From contig NZ_JAHSPG010000006.1 in the NCBI RefSeq assembly GCF_019130065.1, forward strand, positions 1-64,000: a stretch of 64,000 bases of DNA. The letters run 5' to 3'. The notes below the pieces were generated by a model. It saw nothing but the letters and a program-made list of their open reading frames with translations. It was not told the DNA's origin and ran no database searches. The stretch comes from Pinibacter aurantiacus (GTDB lineage: Bacteria > Bacteroidota > Bacteroidia > Chitinophagales > Chitinophagaceae). Every line of letters starts with the position of its first letter. Position 1 is the first letter of the stretch. Below, piece by piece: positions 37,204-45,283 of this stretch. A program made the translations under genes and the position numbers.

Positions 37204-38798
37204 GGGAGGGAAATAACGATGAATTCTTTGCCCAGGCCTTGTGTGTTTTTGTAAACACAATCGATAAATGTTGGTCCGTACTGCGCATAGAACGGCATAA
37301 AATTATCTGTTCTTTCCTGCAGGCTGTTATTCGGAAAGAGCGCCTTTTTGATCACTGCTATCTGATGCTGTTGTGCTGAGAATTTTCTTTTTTCTGCACG
37401 AAGCATTTTCTTTTGCAGATTCTGTAGTTGCTTTGCGCTTTTTGTGTGCAGTGCATCTACGTGTTGCAGCAATGTGGTGTCGATGTTGTTCACTACATCT
37501 TTCAAATGTTTGTACAATGCATCAAAGTCCTTGAACTCGTTGTTCAGATCGACCTGCACGTTGGAGTCACGCTTTACCAATTTTTCCAGCAATATGTTTT
37601 CAGGTTTGAAAAAGTCAGCAATGTCAAAATCGAGATGGCTGATCTTTTCATTCCATTTCTTTTCGACCACTAAAAACGAATTGCGCAACAGCAAAACAGG
37701 ATAGGGAACGTTGTAATGCTCAAAAAGATCTTTTAGTTCCAGCCAGTACGCCAATTCCCCGCCACCACCGATGAATACAATGTTTGGTAAAATTGTTTCC
37801 TGGAACATTCCGCGCAATATAACGTTAGGGCTAAAACGTTCCGGATGCTGTGCCAGCTCCTGTTGTAATTCTTCTTTGGTAAAATGTATTTGTTGATGAT
37901 CTACTTTGTAGCCGTCATTATTTTCAACAATGCGTTCGCGAATATTATCTTTTAAGTAAAAAAGGTTGATCTCTCTTGGATTCGCTTGTACTTTATAGTG
38001 GTGATCCAGTTTTTTAATGGTGCCTTCAACAATCGAAGAAGGTGTTTTGTGCAAAAAATCTTCTTCGAAAATTTTGTGCATGGTTGCCTTCAATGCCGCA
38101 CTGTCAGGGATTAAAACGATCAGCCCATAGTTTGCGAAAAGTGCATGTGCCAGTTTGAATGTAGCCGTCTGGATATTTGAACCTTCTGCATAACATTCAC
38201 GCAGCAGTTGGATCAAATCTTTGCCGTGAGGGAAGATGGATAATTGTCCGTCAAAAGCATCGATCATTTTCAGCAAAGCCTTGTCTACTTTCATTCTTCC
38301 AACGGCGCCGGTTTGTGTGGTTTGCCAAACAAATTTTTGTCCGTCAACTGTTACTTTGCCCAATTCATCCAGGTCAGCATCTTCGCTGCCCATATAATAA
38401 ACGGGAACAAAATTGTATTGTGGTAACTGTTGCTTTAGTTCACCTGCGAGTTTTATGGTGTGCAATATTTTGTAGACGAAGTATAAGTAGCCGGTGAAGA
38501 TATTCGGCTGGTGTGCCGTAACAATCGTAAATGTATTTTCCTGTAAAAGACTTTCGATGTTGTTGTTTACCTCAGTGGCGTTTGATACTGCAGCATATTG
38601 CTCTTTCAATGCATCCACCAGCAATTGCCTGTTGGTAGGGAATGCTTGTCTTGCCGCAATTGCTTGCTGTATGCCGTTTATATCCTGTGAATGTTTGTAG
38701 AAAGGTTGTAGTGCCTCTGCGTTTGCAATGTAGTCCAAAGTTATTTTAGAGAAGAACCCTGTCTCTGCAAATGAAGCATTGGTTGATGTGCAATTCAT
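37200..38798 (-). CDS. bshC: Bacillithiol biosynthesis protein BshC
   Basis: The 532-residue protein matches BshC, the putative cysteine-adding ligase of bacillithiol synthesis. Landmarks are TAHQPNIFTGYLYFVYKI, VYYMGSEDADLDELGKV, RFSPNVILRGMFQETILPNI and AYWLELKDLFEHY, and a C-terminal coiled coil around residues 440-490. Bacillithiol is a low-molecular-weight thiol used in Firmicutes and many Bacteroidota. bshA and bshB are not in the window. The last codons and TAG stop come from a palindromic repeat; native BshC proteins end near the same point, so little was lost. Confidence 0.93.
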   Translation of the reverse strand: MNCTSTNASFAETGFFSKITLDYIANAEALQPFYKHSQDINGIQQAIAARQAFPTNRQLLVDALKEQYAAVSNATEVNNNIESLLQENTFTIVTAHQPNIFTGYLYFVYKILHTIKLAGELKQQLPQYNFVPVYYMGSEDADLDELGKVTVDGQKFVWQTTQTGAVGRMKVDKALLKMIDAFDGQLSIFPHGKDLIQLLRECYAEGSNIQTATFKLAHALFANYGLIVLIPDSAALKATMHKIFEEDFLHKTPSSIVEGTIKKLDHHYKVQANPREINLFYLKDNIRERIVENNDGYKVDHQQIHFTKEELQQELAQHPERFSPNVILRGMFQETILPNIVFIGGGGELAYWLELKDLFEHYNVPYPVLLLRNSFLVVEKKWNEKISHLDFDIADFFKPENILLEKLVKRDSNVQVDLNNEFKDFDALYKHLKDVVNNIDTTLLQHVDALHTKSAKQLQNLQKKMLRAEKRKFSAQQHQIAVIKKALFPNNSLQERTDNFMPFYAQYGPTFIDCVYKNTQGLGKEFIVISLP

Positions 38799-39115
38799 AG
38801 TTTACAAAAGTACATGTAATTTGAAAATTTGAAGATTTGAAAATTTGAAAATGGGGGTTAACGACAGAGTTTGTGATGATCGGTAGGCTTTTGTTTGGGA
38901 ATTGTAATGTTGAATAAAAATGCCGAATAATATTCTGTCGATGAATGGAGCGTCGCAAGGATGGTGGGCTTTATTACAATTGCTGATAACACAATCGGAA
39001 CCCAAAAACAAACAATGCCGATCAATAACCGGCACTGCTTTTTATTTGCTCATTTTGACGACTTGAAAAACCAGAGACCTTAATTTTCAAATTTTCAAAT
39101 CTTCAAATTTTCAAA
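38799..39115. repeat. Inverted TTTGAAAATTTG arrays between bshC and dps
   Basis: A 38816-38854 array (AATTTGAAAATTTGAAGATT) and its inverted partner at 39079-39118 bracket about 220 bases without recognisable features. The partner starts directly at the dps TAA stop. Confidence 0.75.
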
Positions 39116-39583
39116 TTATTTCAGGTAGGAGCGAAGCATCCACGCTTTTTGCTCGTGGAATCTCAACAGTCCGGTAAGGAAATCTGCGGTTCCGGTATCT
39201 CCGAGACCATCAACTTCTTTGATGTCTTTTCTGATGAGGTTAGCCAGTGTTTCGTGGTCGTTCACGAGGTTTTTCAGTTGCTCGTCCTGGTTAGTAGTGT
39301 ATGCCGGTTCATCAAGACGTGCGAGTTCAAGATAGTCTTTCAATCTGCCTTCGGCGTGATGGCCGAGCATTCTTATTCTTTCGGCAACACCATCGATGTG
39401 TTCAGCCAGCTCTTCGTACTGTCCTTCATAGAGCTTGTGCATTTCCATGAAATTATCACCCTCGTAATTCCAGTGGTAATTTCTCGTCTTTGTATACAAA
39501 ATTGTTTCGTCGGCTAAAAGAACATTCAATTTTTCTGCTGCTTGTTGCAAATGTTTTTCTGGAATGCCAATGTTCGGTTTCAT
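39116..39583 (-). CDS. dps: Dps-type ferritin-like DNA protection protein
   Basis: The 155-residue protein has the Dps ferroxidase motif KTRNYHWNYEGDNFMEMH with His37 and His49, followed by AEHIDGVAERIRMLGHH carrying Asp64 and Glu68 of the intersubunit iron site. It would form dodecamers that store iron and protect DNA from peroxide. It has no extended basic N-terminal tail. Its TAA stop leads straight into a TTTGAAAATTTGAAG array. Confidence 0.93.
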   Translation of the reverse strand: MKPNIGIPEKHLQQAAEKLNVLLADETILYTKTRNYHWNYEGDNFMEMHKLYEGQYEELAEHIDGVAERIRMLGHHAEGRLKDYLELARLDEPAYTTNQDEQLKNLVNDHETLANLIRKDIKEVDGLGDTGTADFLTGLLRFHEQKAWMLRSYLK

Positions 39584-39603
39584 GTTAACGCTGGTTTTAT
39601 TTA

Positions 39604-39709
39604 TTAATAAGTTTTGTGTAGTGAGTTATGGGTAACGAAAGTTACAAAAAAAATTATCCCTTATATCTGAGATTTGCCGCTTCTTCGACCAGCATAACTC
39701 AAAACTTGC
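39604..39709. repeat. Inverted GTTTTGTGTAGTGAGTTATG / CATAACTCAAAAC arms
   Basis: A short pair around the dps 5' region and the SirB1-like stop (39604-39631, 39692-39709) belongs to the GAGTTATG type seen at 1545-1571. Confidence 0.5.
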
Positions 39710-39717
39710 AAAAAAGT

Positions 39718-40593
39718 TTACTCACCCAGCAGGTCGGAAAGGCCCATGAGTTCGTTATACTTGTACAAATGTTTGTCTTTTTCGAAACATTTTGCAAGTT
39801 CTTCCAGCAGTAATTGTATTACTTTTTTGTTATCGAGTGGCTTAAAGTAAGAGGTGACAGGTGGTACTGAAATACGGTGAAAGTAAGTATCCACGTCTTT
39901 TTGCGTGTATACCTGCCCATTAGTGGGATCTATATAAAATTGAATTCTGTCAGCCGGATTTTGCTTTACAGCTTCCCAATCGCCGTCTTCTACATCGTAA
40001 TAGGCAAGGATAAACTGGCGAGGAATGTTAACTGCCCGGATGGGAATGTCCAGCAGGTTTGATATGATCAGCAAAAGAATTCCATTATTAAGTGTATTGC
40101 CTTTGCGTGCATCAAGCAGTTTATTGAGTAAAAAATCGTTGGGTTCGGTATAGGCAACTTCCATTCCTTTAATACGGTAGTATTTGTAAAGTATGGTCGT
40201 AATGACTTTTGTTTGCTCAAGGCAGGTGAGGTATCCGTTTAGCTCCAGCCATATATTGCGGCGCATTTTTTCGATCTCCTGCAATGCCTGCTCGGCTGTT
40301 AATTCGGGATATTGATATTTTGCAGCCAGCAAAGCCCCTCCTAAAAGATCAGGTTGCGGTTGGTCTTTCCATCTTGTAAAATCATCTGTAAGATCGCGGA
40401 AATGCAGGCGGTGGATGAGCAATTCGATACGCTCCTGCGTATTCTCGTCGGGAGTGTTTTCCCAGAGATGCTCCAGGTTGGGGATAATGTTTTTCCCAAA
40501 CGAAATGATCCGGTCACTTACCATGCCAAATACTTCTCCATCGGGATCGTCCATAAGGTGAAAAAGGGCAGATATTTCTCGGGTTTCTTCCAT
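39718..40593 (-). CDS. SirB1/transglutaminase-like family protein
   Basis: The 291-residue protein resembles the SirB1 family (transglutaminase-like core, often called UPF0162): DPDGEVFGMVSDRIISFG at the start, IWLELNGYLTCLEQTKVITT, and FYIDPTNGQVYTQKDVDTY. The catalytic Cys expected for an active transglutaminase is not obvious (NNGILLLIISNLLDIPIRAV stands where the family helix lies). The role is not established. It is alone in its transcription unit, with repeats on both sides. Confidence 0.75.
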   Translation of the reverse strand: MEETREISALFHLMDDPDGEVFGMVSDRIISFGKNIIPNLEHLWENTPDENTQERIELLIHRLHFRDLTDDFTRWKDQPQPDLLGGALLAAKYQYPELTAEQALQEIEKMRRNIWLELNGYLTCLEQTKVITTILYKYYRIKGMEVAYTEPNDFLLNKLLDARKGNTLNNGILLLIISNLLDIPIRAVNIPRQFILAYYDVEDGDWEAVKQNPADRIQFYIDPTNGQVYTQKDVDTYFHRISVPPVTSYFKPLDNKKVIQLLLEELAKCFEKDKHLYKYNELMGLSDLLGE

Positions 40594-40833
40594 GCAGTTT
40601 TCTCATCCAATTTGGAAATAAATTTCGTGTTAAGTCTACAATTTTTCAGATTAACTTTTCCACAGGGGTGAATAAGACGGCACGCAGATGACGCTGATTA
40701 GACTGATTTGTACTGATTAGTTCGTTGAGATACTTATCCAACCGGCCTTTTCATTTAGTGTTTTTTTTCAACGCATCGGAATAATGGGAAACAGGAACCG
40801 CGTAAATCAGTCTAATCAGCGTCATCTGCGTGC
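40594..40833. repeat. Inverted pair of GCACGCAGATGACG-family repeats
   Basis: Copies at 40679-40720 and, inverted, 40799-40833 share GCACGCAGATGACGCTGATT and GACTGATTT. The right copy begins immediately at the TGA stop of the glycosyltransferase gene. The intervening 80 bases hold nothing recognisable. Confidence 0.85.
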
Positions 40834-41973
40834 TCACTCTGCGATCGCTTCAATCGCTTCCGCCAGCTTCTGCCAGCTGTATTTCTTTTTCTCTTCTTGT
40901 AAAAATGGTAGGAAATGCGTTTCGCCCTGATTGAAATATTCAACTACGCTTTCGGCAATGGCTTGAGCATTGGGTTCACATACCAGGCCTACTTTGCCAT
41001 TCGGCACGTAATCGGGCAAAGCACCGACATTAGTGACGATCATTGGTTTTTCGAAATGATAGGCGAGGGGAGTGACGCCGCTTTGGGTGGCGTTTCTATA
41101 AGGTTGTATAACGACGTCGGAGGCTCCGAAATAATATTTTACATCGTTATCTTCAATAAAATCTGAACTGACAACGACATTGTCGCTGATGCCTAGTTGT
41201 TGAATTTGTTGCAGGTAAATGTTTTGGTCATCATAAAATTCTCCTGCTACTAAAAGTTTGAAGCGGTCGTTCTGAAAATTTTTGTCCTTCAAAATTTTAA
41301 TCGCATCCAGCAAAATGTCGAGGCCCTTGTATTTACGGATGAAGCCGAAGAAAAGCAAAATTTTATCTTCCTGATCGAGCTTGAGGTGTTGCCTGGCTTC
41401 GCTTTTGACAACGGCCTTCCCAAAATTGTCGTACAGTGGATGCTCCACTTTTTTAACAGGGACGGTTACGTTAAACTGCTTCAGATCCTTCATTACTTTA
41501 TCGCTCATGGTAATGAAAGCGTCGCAGGGTTTGAGGAAATATTTTGTAAACGCCGTGTCGCCGGGACGTTTTTCGTGCGGTAAAATATTGTCCGTAATGG
41601 CGACGATCTTTGTGTGTTTATTTTTTTTAACGATCCTTAAAACGCTTCCCAGCGCAGGTCCCATTAAGGGCAACCAATAGCGCACTACCAATAAATCTGG
41701 CTTCAAAGCCTTTATCTCCTTACCAGTTTTCAGCCAGCTAAGTGGCCAAATGGAATTAAGGCGCTGAAGAATAGTTAGATCCTCCGGAGCGGGCCCGGTT
41801 GCATATTGCGTTTTTCCCGGAAAAAGAAAAGAAGGATACAGCAGGGTGAAATTGTAAATAGTTACTTCATTGCCCATGCCCATGAATTCCCTTGCAAGTC
41901 GCTCATTAAATGTGGTAATGCCTCCGCCTCTGAAAGGGTGTGCCGGGCCTAGAATAACTATTTTTTTGCTCAT
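40834..41973 (-). CDS. GT4-family glycosyltransferase
   Basis: The 379-residue enzyme has the GT-B fold: an N-terminal HPFRGGGITTFNERLAREF loop and a C-terminal LLFFGFIRKYKGLDILLDAI and ASDVVIQPYRNATQSGVTPL region that binds the nucleotide sugar. The usual acidic residue before the Gly/Ser step is replaced by Gln, so donor contacts may differ. It probably adds a sugar to a lipid-linked or surface glycan. Its start codon overlaps the stop of the GT2 gene by four bases (ATGA), so the two are translated together. Confidence 0.85.
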   Translation of the reverse strand: MSKKIVILGPAHPFRGGGITTFNERLAREFMGMGNEVTIYNFTLLYPSFLFPGKTQYATGPAPEDLTILQRLNSIWPLSWLKTGKEIKALKPDLLVVRYWLPLMGPALGSVLRIVKKNKHTKIVAITDNILPHEKRPGDTAFTKYFLKPCDAFITMSDKVMKDLKQFNVTVPVKKVEHPLYDNFGKAVVKSEARQHLKLDQEDKILLFFGFIRKYKGLDILLDAIKILKDKNFQNDRFKLLVAGEFYDDQNIYLQQIQQLGISDNVVVSSDFIEDNDVKYYFGASDVVIQPYRNATQSGVTPLAYHFEKPMIVTNVGALPDYVPNGKVGLVCEPNAQAIAESVVEYFNQGETHFLPFLQEEKKKYSWQKLAEAIEAIAE

Positions 41974-42926
41974 GCCTGATGTTGGTTCAATCCTAACTTT
42001 TGCTCAATTAAATAGGAGTTTCTCGAAGCAGAATTACGTGCGATCAGCTCACCCAAAAATCCTGCAAGGAACAACATTGTACCCATTACCATGGTGGTAA
42101 GGGCTATGTAAAATGAAGGTCTTGTAGTGAGTGAAAAACTGAAATCTATCAGTTTTGAAATGATCAGGTAAGTGCTTACTCCAAAACCGATGAGGAAGAA
42201 GATTGACCCCGCTAATCCGAAGAAGTGCATAGGACGTTTACCGTACCTGCCTACAAATGTTATTGACGCAAGATCAAGGAATCCGTTTACAAATCGTTCC
42301 AAACCAAATTTTGTAACACCGTATTTGCGGGCTCTGTGCTCAACCACTTTTTCGCCAATCTTTCTAAAGCCGCTCCACTTGGCAATTACAGGAATATAAC
42401 GGTGCATTTCGCCGTATACTTCAATGCTTTTTACCACTTTTTTTCGATAAGCTTTCAGTCCGCAATTGAAGTCGTTCAACTTAATGCCGGAGACTGCACG
42501 GGTAGCTGCATTGAATAGCTTGGAAGGAATATTTTTAGTGAGCGTATTATCGTAGCGTTTCTTTTTCCATCCGCTTACCAGATCGAATCCATCCACAAGA
42601 ATCATTTTCCTCAACTCCGGAATTTCATCGGGAGAATCCTGCAAATCTGCGTCCATCGTAATGATAACTTCACCAGATGCAGCCTTGAAGCCTTCGTTCA
42701 GCGCTGCGGATTTGCCATAATTTCTCTGGAAACGGATGCCTTTAATACAGTCGTTTTCTTTACGAAGTTTTTCAATCACGTCCCAAGAGTTGTCCGTACT
42801 TCCATCATCGATCAGAATAACTTCATAGCTATAGTTATTCGCGATCATCACTTTTTGTATCCATGCACAAAGTTCAGGAAGTGATTCTTCTTCGTTTAAA
42901 AGTGGTATTACAACAGATAAATCCAT
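41970..42926 (-). CDS. GT2-family polyprenyl-phosphate glycosyltransferase
   Basis: The 318-residue protein has a GT-A catalytic domain starting MDLSVVIPLLNEEESLPEL with LIDDGSTDNS and the DxD-type MDADLQDSPDEI, followed by two C-terminal transmembrane helices (FGLAGSIFFLIGFGVSTYLI and FYIALTTMVMGTMLFLAGFL). This layout matches DPM1/GtrB-like enzymes that load a sugar onto polyprenyl phosphate. It is coupled to the GT4 gene and lies in a unit with DUF4199 and pyrC-like genes. Confidence 0.88.
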   Translation of the reverse strand: MDLSVVIPLLNEEESLPELCAWIQKVMIANNYSYEVILIDDGSTDNSWDVIEKLRKENDCIKGIRFQRNYGKSAALNEGFKAASGEVIITMDADLQDSPDEIPELRKMILVDGFDLVSGWKKKRYDNTLTKNIPSKLFNAATRAVSGIKLNDFNCGLKAYRKKVVKSIEVYGEMHRYIPVIAKWSGFRKIGEKVVEHRARKYGVTKFGLERFVNGFLDLASITFVGRYGKRPMHFFGLAGSIFFLIGFGVSTYLIISKLIDFSFSLTTRPSFYIALTTMVMGTMLFLAGFLGELIARNSASRNSYLIEQKLGLNQHQA

Positions 42927-42957
42927 TCAATAAAGTTACTGGATGATAAATTGCTAT

Positions 42958-43452
42958 TTAAGAATTCTTTTTTCTAAGTGCCGCGCCCAGGGCAGAACCG
43001 ATTGCGCCGGTCACCAGCGTACTGATCAATGCCGATGAAATGGCGATGGGGATATAACCCTTGTTCACACTGTCTCTTGCCGTTTTTTCAATATCAGCAG
43101 GAAGTGTATTTCCTTGCTGTTTCAAAGCTTCGATGGTCGCCTTAACGGCATCTTCTTTTAGTTCGGGAAATAAAACCGTAACGGAGAAAACGGAGTAAGC
43201 GATCATAATGACCGACGTTACTGCGATGCTTTTAAAGCCAAACGCAAACGCGTTGCCAAATGAAAGTGGCTCTTCTGCTTTACCGCTGTAGTTTACAACG
43301 TTCAAAGCGGCCAATACAAACAATACAATCGCCGGCAAAAAAACAATTGCCGAATTGTTCTTGAGGCTGGTATATGAAATAAGGAGATACGCAATGATCA
43401 CTGCAATTCCGATAACAAGGCCCGACAGTAAATGTGCATTTTTGGTCTTCAT
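42958..43452 (-). CDS. DUF4199 membrane protein
   Basis: The 164-residue protein has four predicted membrane helices (LLSGLVIGIAVIIAYLLI; IVFLPAIVLFVLAALNVV; AVTSVIMIAYSVFSVTVLF; ISSALISTLVTGAIGSALG) and fits DUF4199, a Bacteroidota family of unknown role often next to pyrC and glycosyltransferase genes. It lies five bases after the dihydroorotase-like gene. Confidence 0.82.
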   Translation of the reverse strand: MKTKNAHLLSGLVIGIAVIIAYLLISYTSLKNNSAIVFLPAIVLFVLAALNVVNYSGKAEEPLSFGNAFAFGFKSIAVTSVIMIAYSVFSVTVLFPELKEDAVKATIEALKQQGNTLPADIEKTARDSVNKGYIPIAISSALISTLVTGAIGSALGAALRKKNS

Positions 43453-43457
43453 AAGTA

Positions 43458-44720
43458 CTATTGATTAAGCGTCAGCTTTTTTCCGTAAACAGTTCCTGCA
43501 ACTTTTCCTACAAAGGCTTTACCTATGAAAGGAGTGTTGCTGCATTTGGAAACTACATTTTTTTGAGTAAATGTATAATGTTCATCAGGTTGGTAAAGTG
43601 TTAAACTTGCCTTTTGATCAACATTGATGCTTGCGGGCTGATTGAATATTTTTCTTGGGTTAACAGAAAGCAGTTCTACAATTCTTTCTTCCTGCAACTG
43701 TGGCAAATAAGTTCTGAGAATGCTATAGCAGGTTTCGAGCCCTATCATGCCGTCTTTTGCATATTCAAACTCAAGAATTTTGGCATCATAATCCTGCGGC
43801 AAATGATGCGTAGCTATACAATCGATCACACCCTCGGCCACGGCTACACGAAGCGCTTCCATGTCCTCGCGTGTGCGAAGCGGTGGATTCACTTTAAGGT
43901 TGGTGTCATATTGCATCAGGTCCTCATCGCAAAGGGCGAGATGGTACGGTGCAACAGAGCAGGTAACCTTAACGCCATGTTCCTTCGCTTCTTTTATCAA
44001 AGCCACAGATTTGGGCGTACTAATGCCTGTAAAGTGAACACGAGAGTCTGTATATTTTGCGAGTTGAATGTCTCTTGAAACGATCAGTTCTTCTGCAATG
44101 GAAGGCTTTCCGGGCAGACCAAGGCGGGTGGAAATAATACCCTCATTCACCAGTCCGTGTGCTGCGATGCTTTCATCATCTGGAAGTTGCAGGATCACGC
44201 CGTCGAATGCTTTTACGTATTGCAAACCTTTCAGCAAAATGCCGGATGACTGCAGAGGATGTAGCCCGTCGCTAAATGCTGCGGCGCCGCTTGCATGCAT
44301 GTCGTACATTTCTGCCAGTTCCTTTCCTTCCGTTTTCCTGGTAATGGCGCCTATCGGCAAAATTTGTGCTGGAAGACTCTCTGACGCACGAACGATATAT
44401 TCCACTTGTGATTTGGTGTCGATTACTGGTTTGGTGTTCGGAAGTACCATTACGCTGGTAAAACCGCCCGCAGCCGCGGCCGCAGCCCCTGTTGCAAGTG
44501 TTTCCTTGTGCTCGATGCCCGGATCACAAAAGTGCGCGAAAACATCCATCCACCCCGGTGAAACGGAAAGGTTGGGGATATTAACTACTTCATCCGCCGG
44601 TTCTGTTATAGAAGAATCGATGGCGCGAATGATGCCGTTTTCAACTAAAATATCTTTTGTGCTGTTGTGAAAAGGAGAGGCTGGATCGTTGATTTTTGCT
44701 TTCTTGATTAGGACCTTCAT
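43458..44720 (-). CDS. pyrC: Dihydroorotase-like protein with degenerate metal site
   Basis: The 420-residue protein has the full amidohydrolase/dihydroorotase fold (FTSVMVLPNTKPVIDTKSQV, RLGLPGKPSIAEELIVSRDI, NPPLRTREDMEALR, GMIGLETCY), but several zinc and catalytic residues are changed. The DxHxH motif reads DVFAH (Phe61 in place of the first His), the expected third His of the AHxST loop is Gly231 (TGIST), and ATDHAP reads ATHHLP with His303 in place of the catalytic Asp. Asp150 and His259 are kept. Similar degenerate dihydroorotases are common in Bacteroidota and may be inactive partners of aspartate transcarbamoylase. The gene is otherwise intact and starts a four-gene unit. Confidence 0.85.
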   Translation of the reverse strand: MKVLIKKAKINDPASPFHNSTKDILVENGIIRAIDSSITEPADEVVNIPNLSVSPGWMDVFAHFCDPGIEHKETLATGAAAAAAGGFTSVMVLPNTKPVIDTKSQVEYIVRASESLPAQILPIGAITRKTEGKELAEMYDMHASGAAAFSDGLHPLQSSGILLKGLQYVKAFDGVILQLPDDESIAAHGLVNEGIISTRLGLPGKPSIAEELIVSRDIQLAKYTDSRVHFTGISTPKSVALIKEAKEHGVKVTCSVAPYHLALCDEDLMQYDTNLKVNPPLRTREDMEALRVAVAEGVIDCIATHHLPQDYDAKILEFEYAKDGMIGLETCYSILRTYLPQLQEERIVELLSVNPRKIFNQPASINVDQKASLTLYQPDEHYTFTQKNVVSKCSNTPFIGKAFVGKVAGTVYGKKLTLNQ

Positions 44721-45111
44721 TGCTTGAGAATTGAGCGAAGTTACGGGTTGTAATTCAATAATTTGAAAATTTGGGAGCCGGAAAATTTGAAAATTTTCAG
44801 AGCCAGCCCCAAAAGTGTAAGGGGTAACTTAATTTTCCAATTTCCACATTTTCAAATTTGCAAATTATTATGTTTTTCTCTTAGCTTTGCAGCCCTCAAT
44901 TATATGTGATTGAGTAGCTTGCAGAGGTTTCGTTAGAATAATCTGTGATAGTTCGGGTGGTAGCGCATCCCGCAGGGGCGGGAGGGTCGCAAGTGAGCCG
45001 AAGTAAATTGTTCTTTTAGGTTTCAGCAGGTACTTGTAGTTATTTACTTTAACCCCAAACATTAAGTAAATAACTCAGGAAATAAATGTGAGACGAAGGT
45101 CTTGCAGAGTT
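44721..45111. other. Intergenic region with repeats and a tRNA-Pro relic
   Basis: Inverted TTTGAAAATTT arrays at 44758-44799 and 44829-44868 follow the pyrC-like start. A tRNA-Pro-like remnant lies at 44951-44993. The remaining bases carry nothing recognisable, apart from the presumed tRNA promoter before 45112. Confidence 0.6.
44951..44993 (+). pseudogene. Partial tRNA-Pro relic
   Basis: GTTCGGGTGG, TAGCGCA and GGGTCGCAAGT occur in the same order as in the intact tRNA-Pro 160 bases downstream, but the first D-arm half is deleted and the anticodon arm is replaced by a TCCCGC/GCGGGA hairpin. The T arm and 3' acceptor strand are absent. It cannot be a working tRNA. Confidence 0.5.
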
Positions 45112-45185
45112 CGGGTGGTGGCGCAGCCCGGTAGCGCACTTGTATGGGGTGCAAGGGGTCGCAAGTTCGAATCTTGTCCACCCGA
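45112..45185 (+). tRNA. tRNA-Pro (anticodon GGG)
   Basis: A complete cloverleaf can be drawn: acceptor stem CGGGTGG with CCACCCG and discriminator A, D stem GCGC/GCGC, anticodon stem CTTGT/GCAAG with loop ATGGGGT (anticodon GGG at 45146-45148), five-base variable loop and T stem GCAAG/CTTGT with TTCGAAT. CCA is not encoded. The 3' end is duplicated near 55223, so it is a likely integration site. Confidence 0.93.
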
Positions 45186-45252
45186 CTAAAAGGGTAACAA
45201 CCCGATTTAAAAAAGCTCGTAAAATGTTGATTTTACGAGCTTTTTAATTTTA
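45166..45252 (+). repeat. Left copy of tRNA 3' end plus terminator (att-like direct repeat)
   Basis: This 87-base block, from the T loop of tRNA-Pro through its terminator, recurs in direct orientation at 55223-55311 with about 85-90% identity. Identical stretches include TTCGAATCTTGT and CACCCGACTAAAAGGG. Such direct repeats of a tRNA 3' end normally mark the two borders of an integrated element. Confidence 0.7.
45209..45246 (+). terminator. Terminator of tRNA-Pro
   Basis: AAAAAGCTCGTAAAAT and ATTTTACGAGCTTTTT form a perfect 16-base stem around a GTTG loop, followed by Ts. It also ends the convergent gene from the other side. Confidence 0.9.
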
Positions 45253-45283
45253 GACTTTTAAGCCTATGATCCTATATTCAATC

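Noticed and set aside
44068-44670. Plus-strand 200-codon open frame opposite the dihydroorotase-like gene
   Set aside because: Antisense to a clear amidohydrolase gene; serine- and proline-rich composition typical of a shadow frame.
44951-44993. Second functional tRNA
   Set aside because: The D arm is partly deleted and the T arm and 3' acceptor strand are missing, so no cloverleaf can form.
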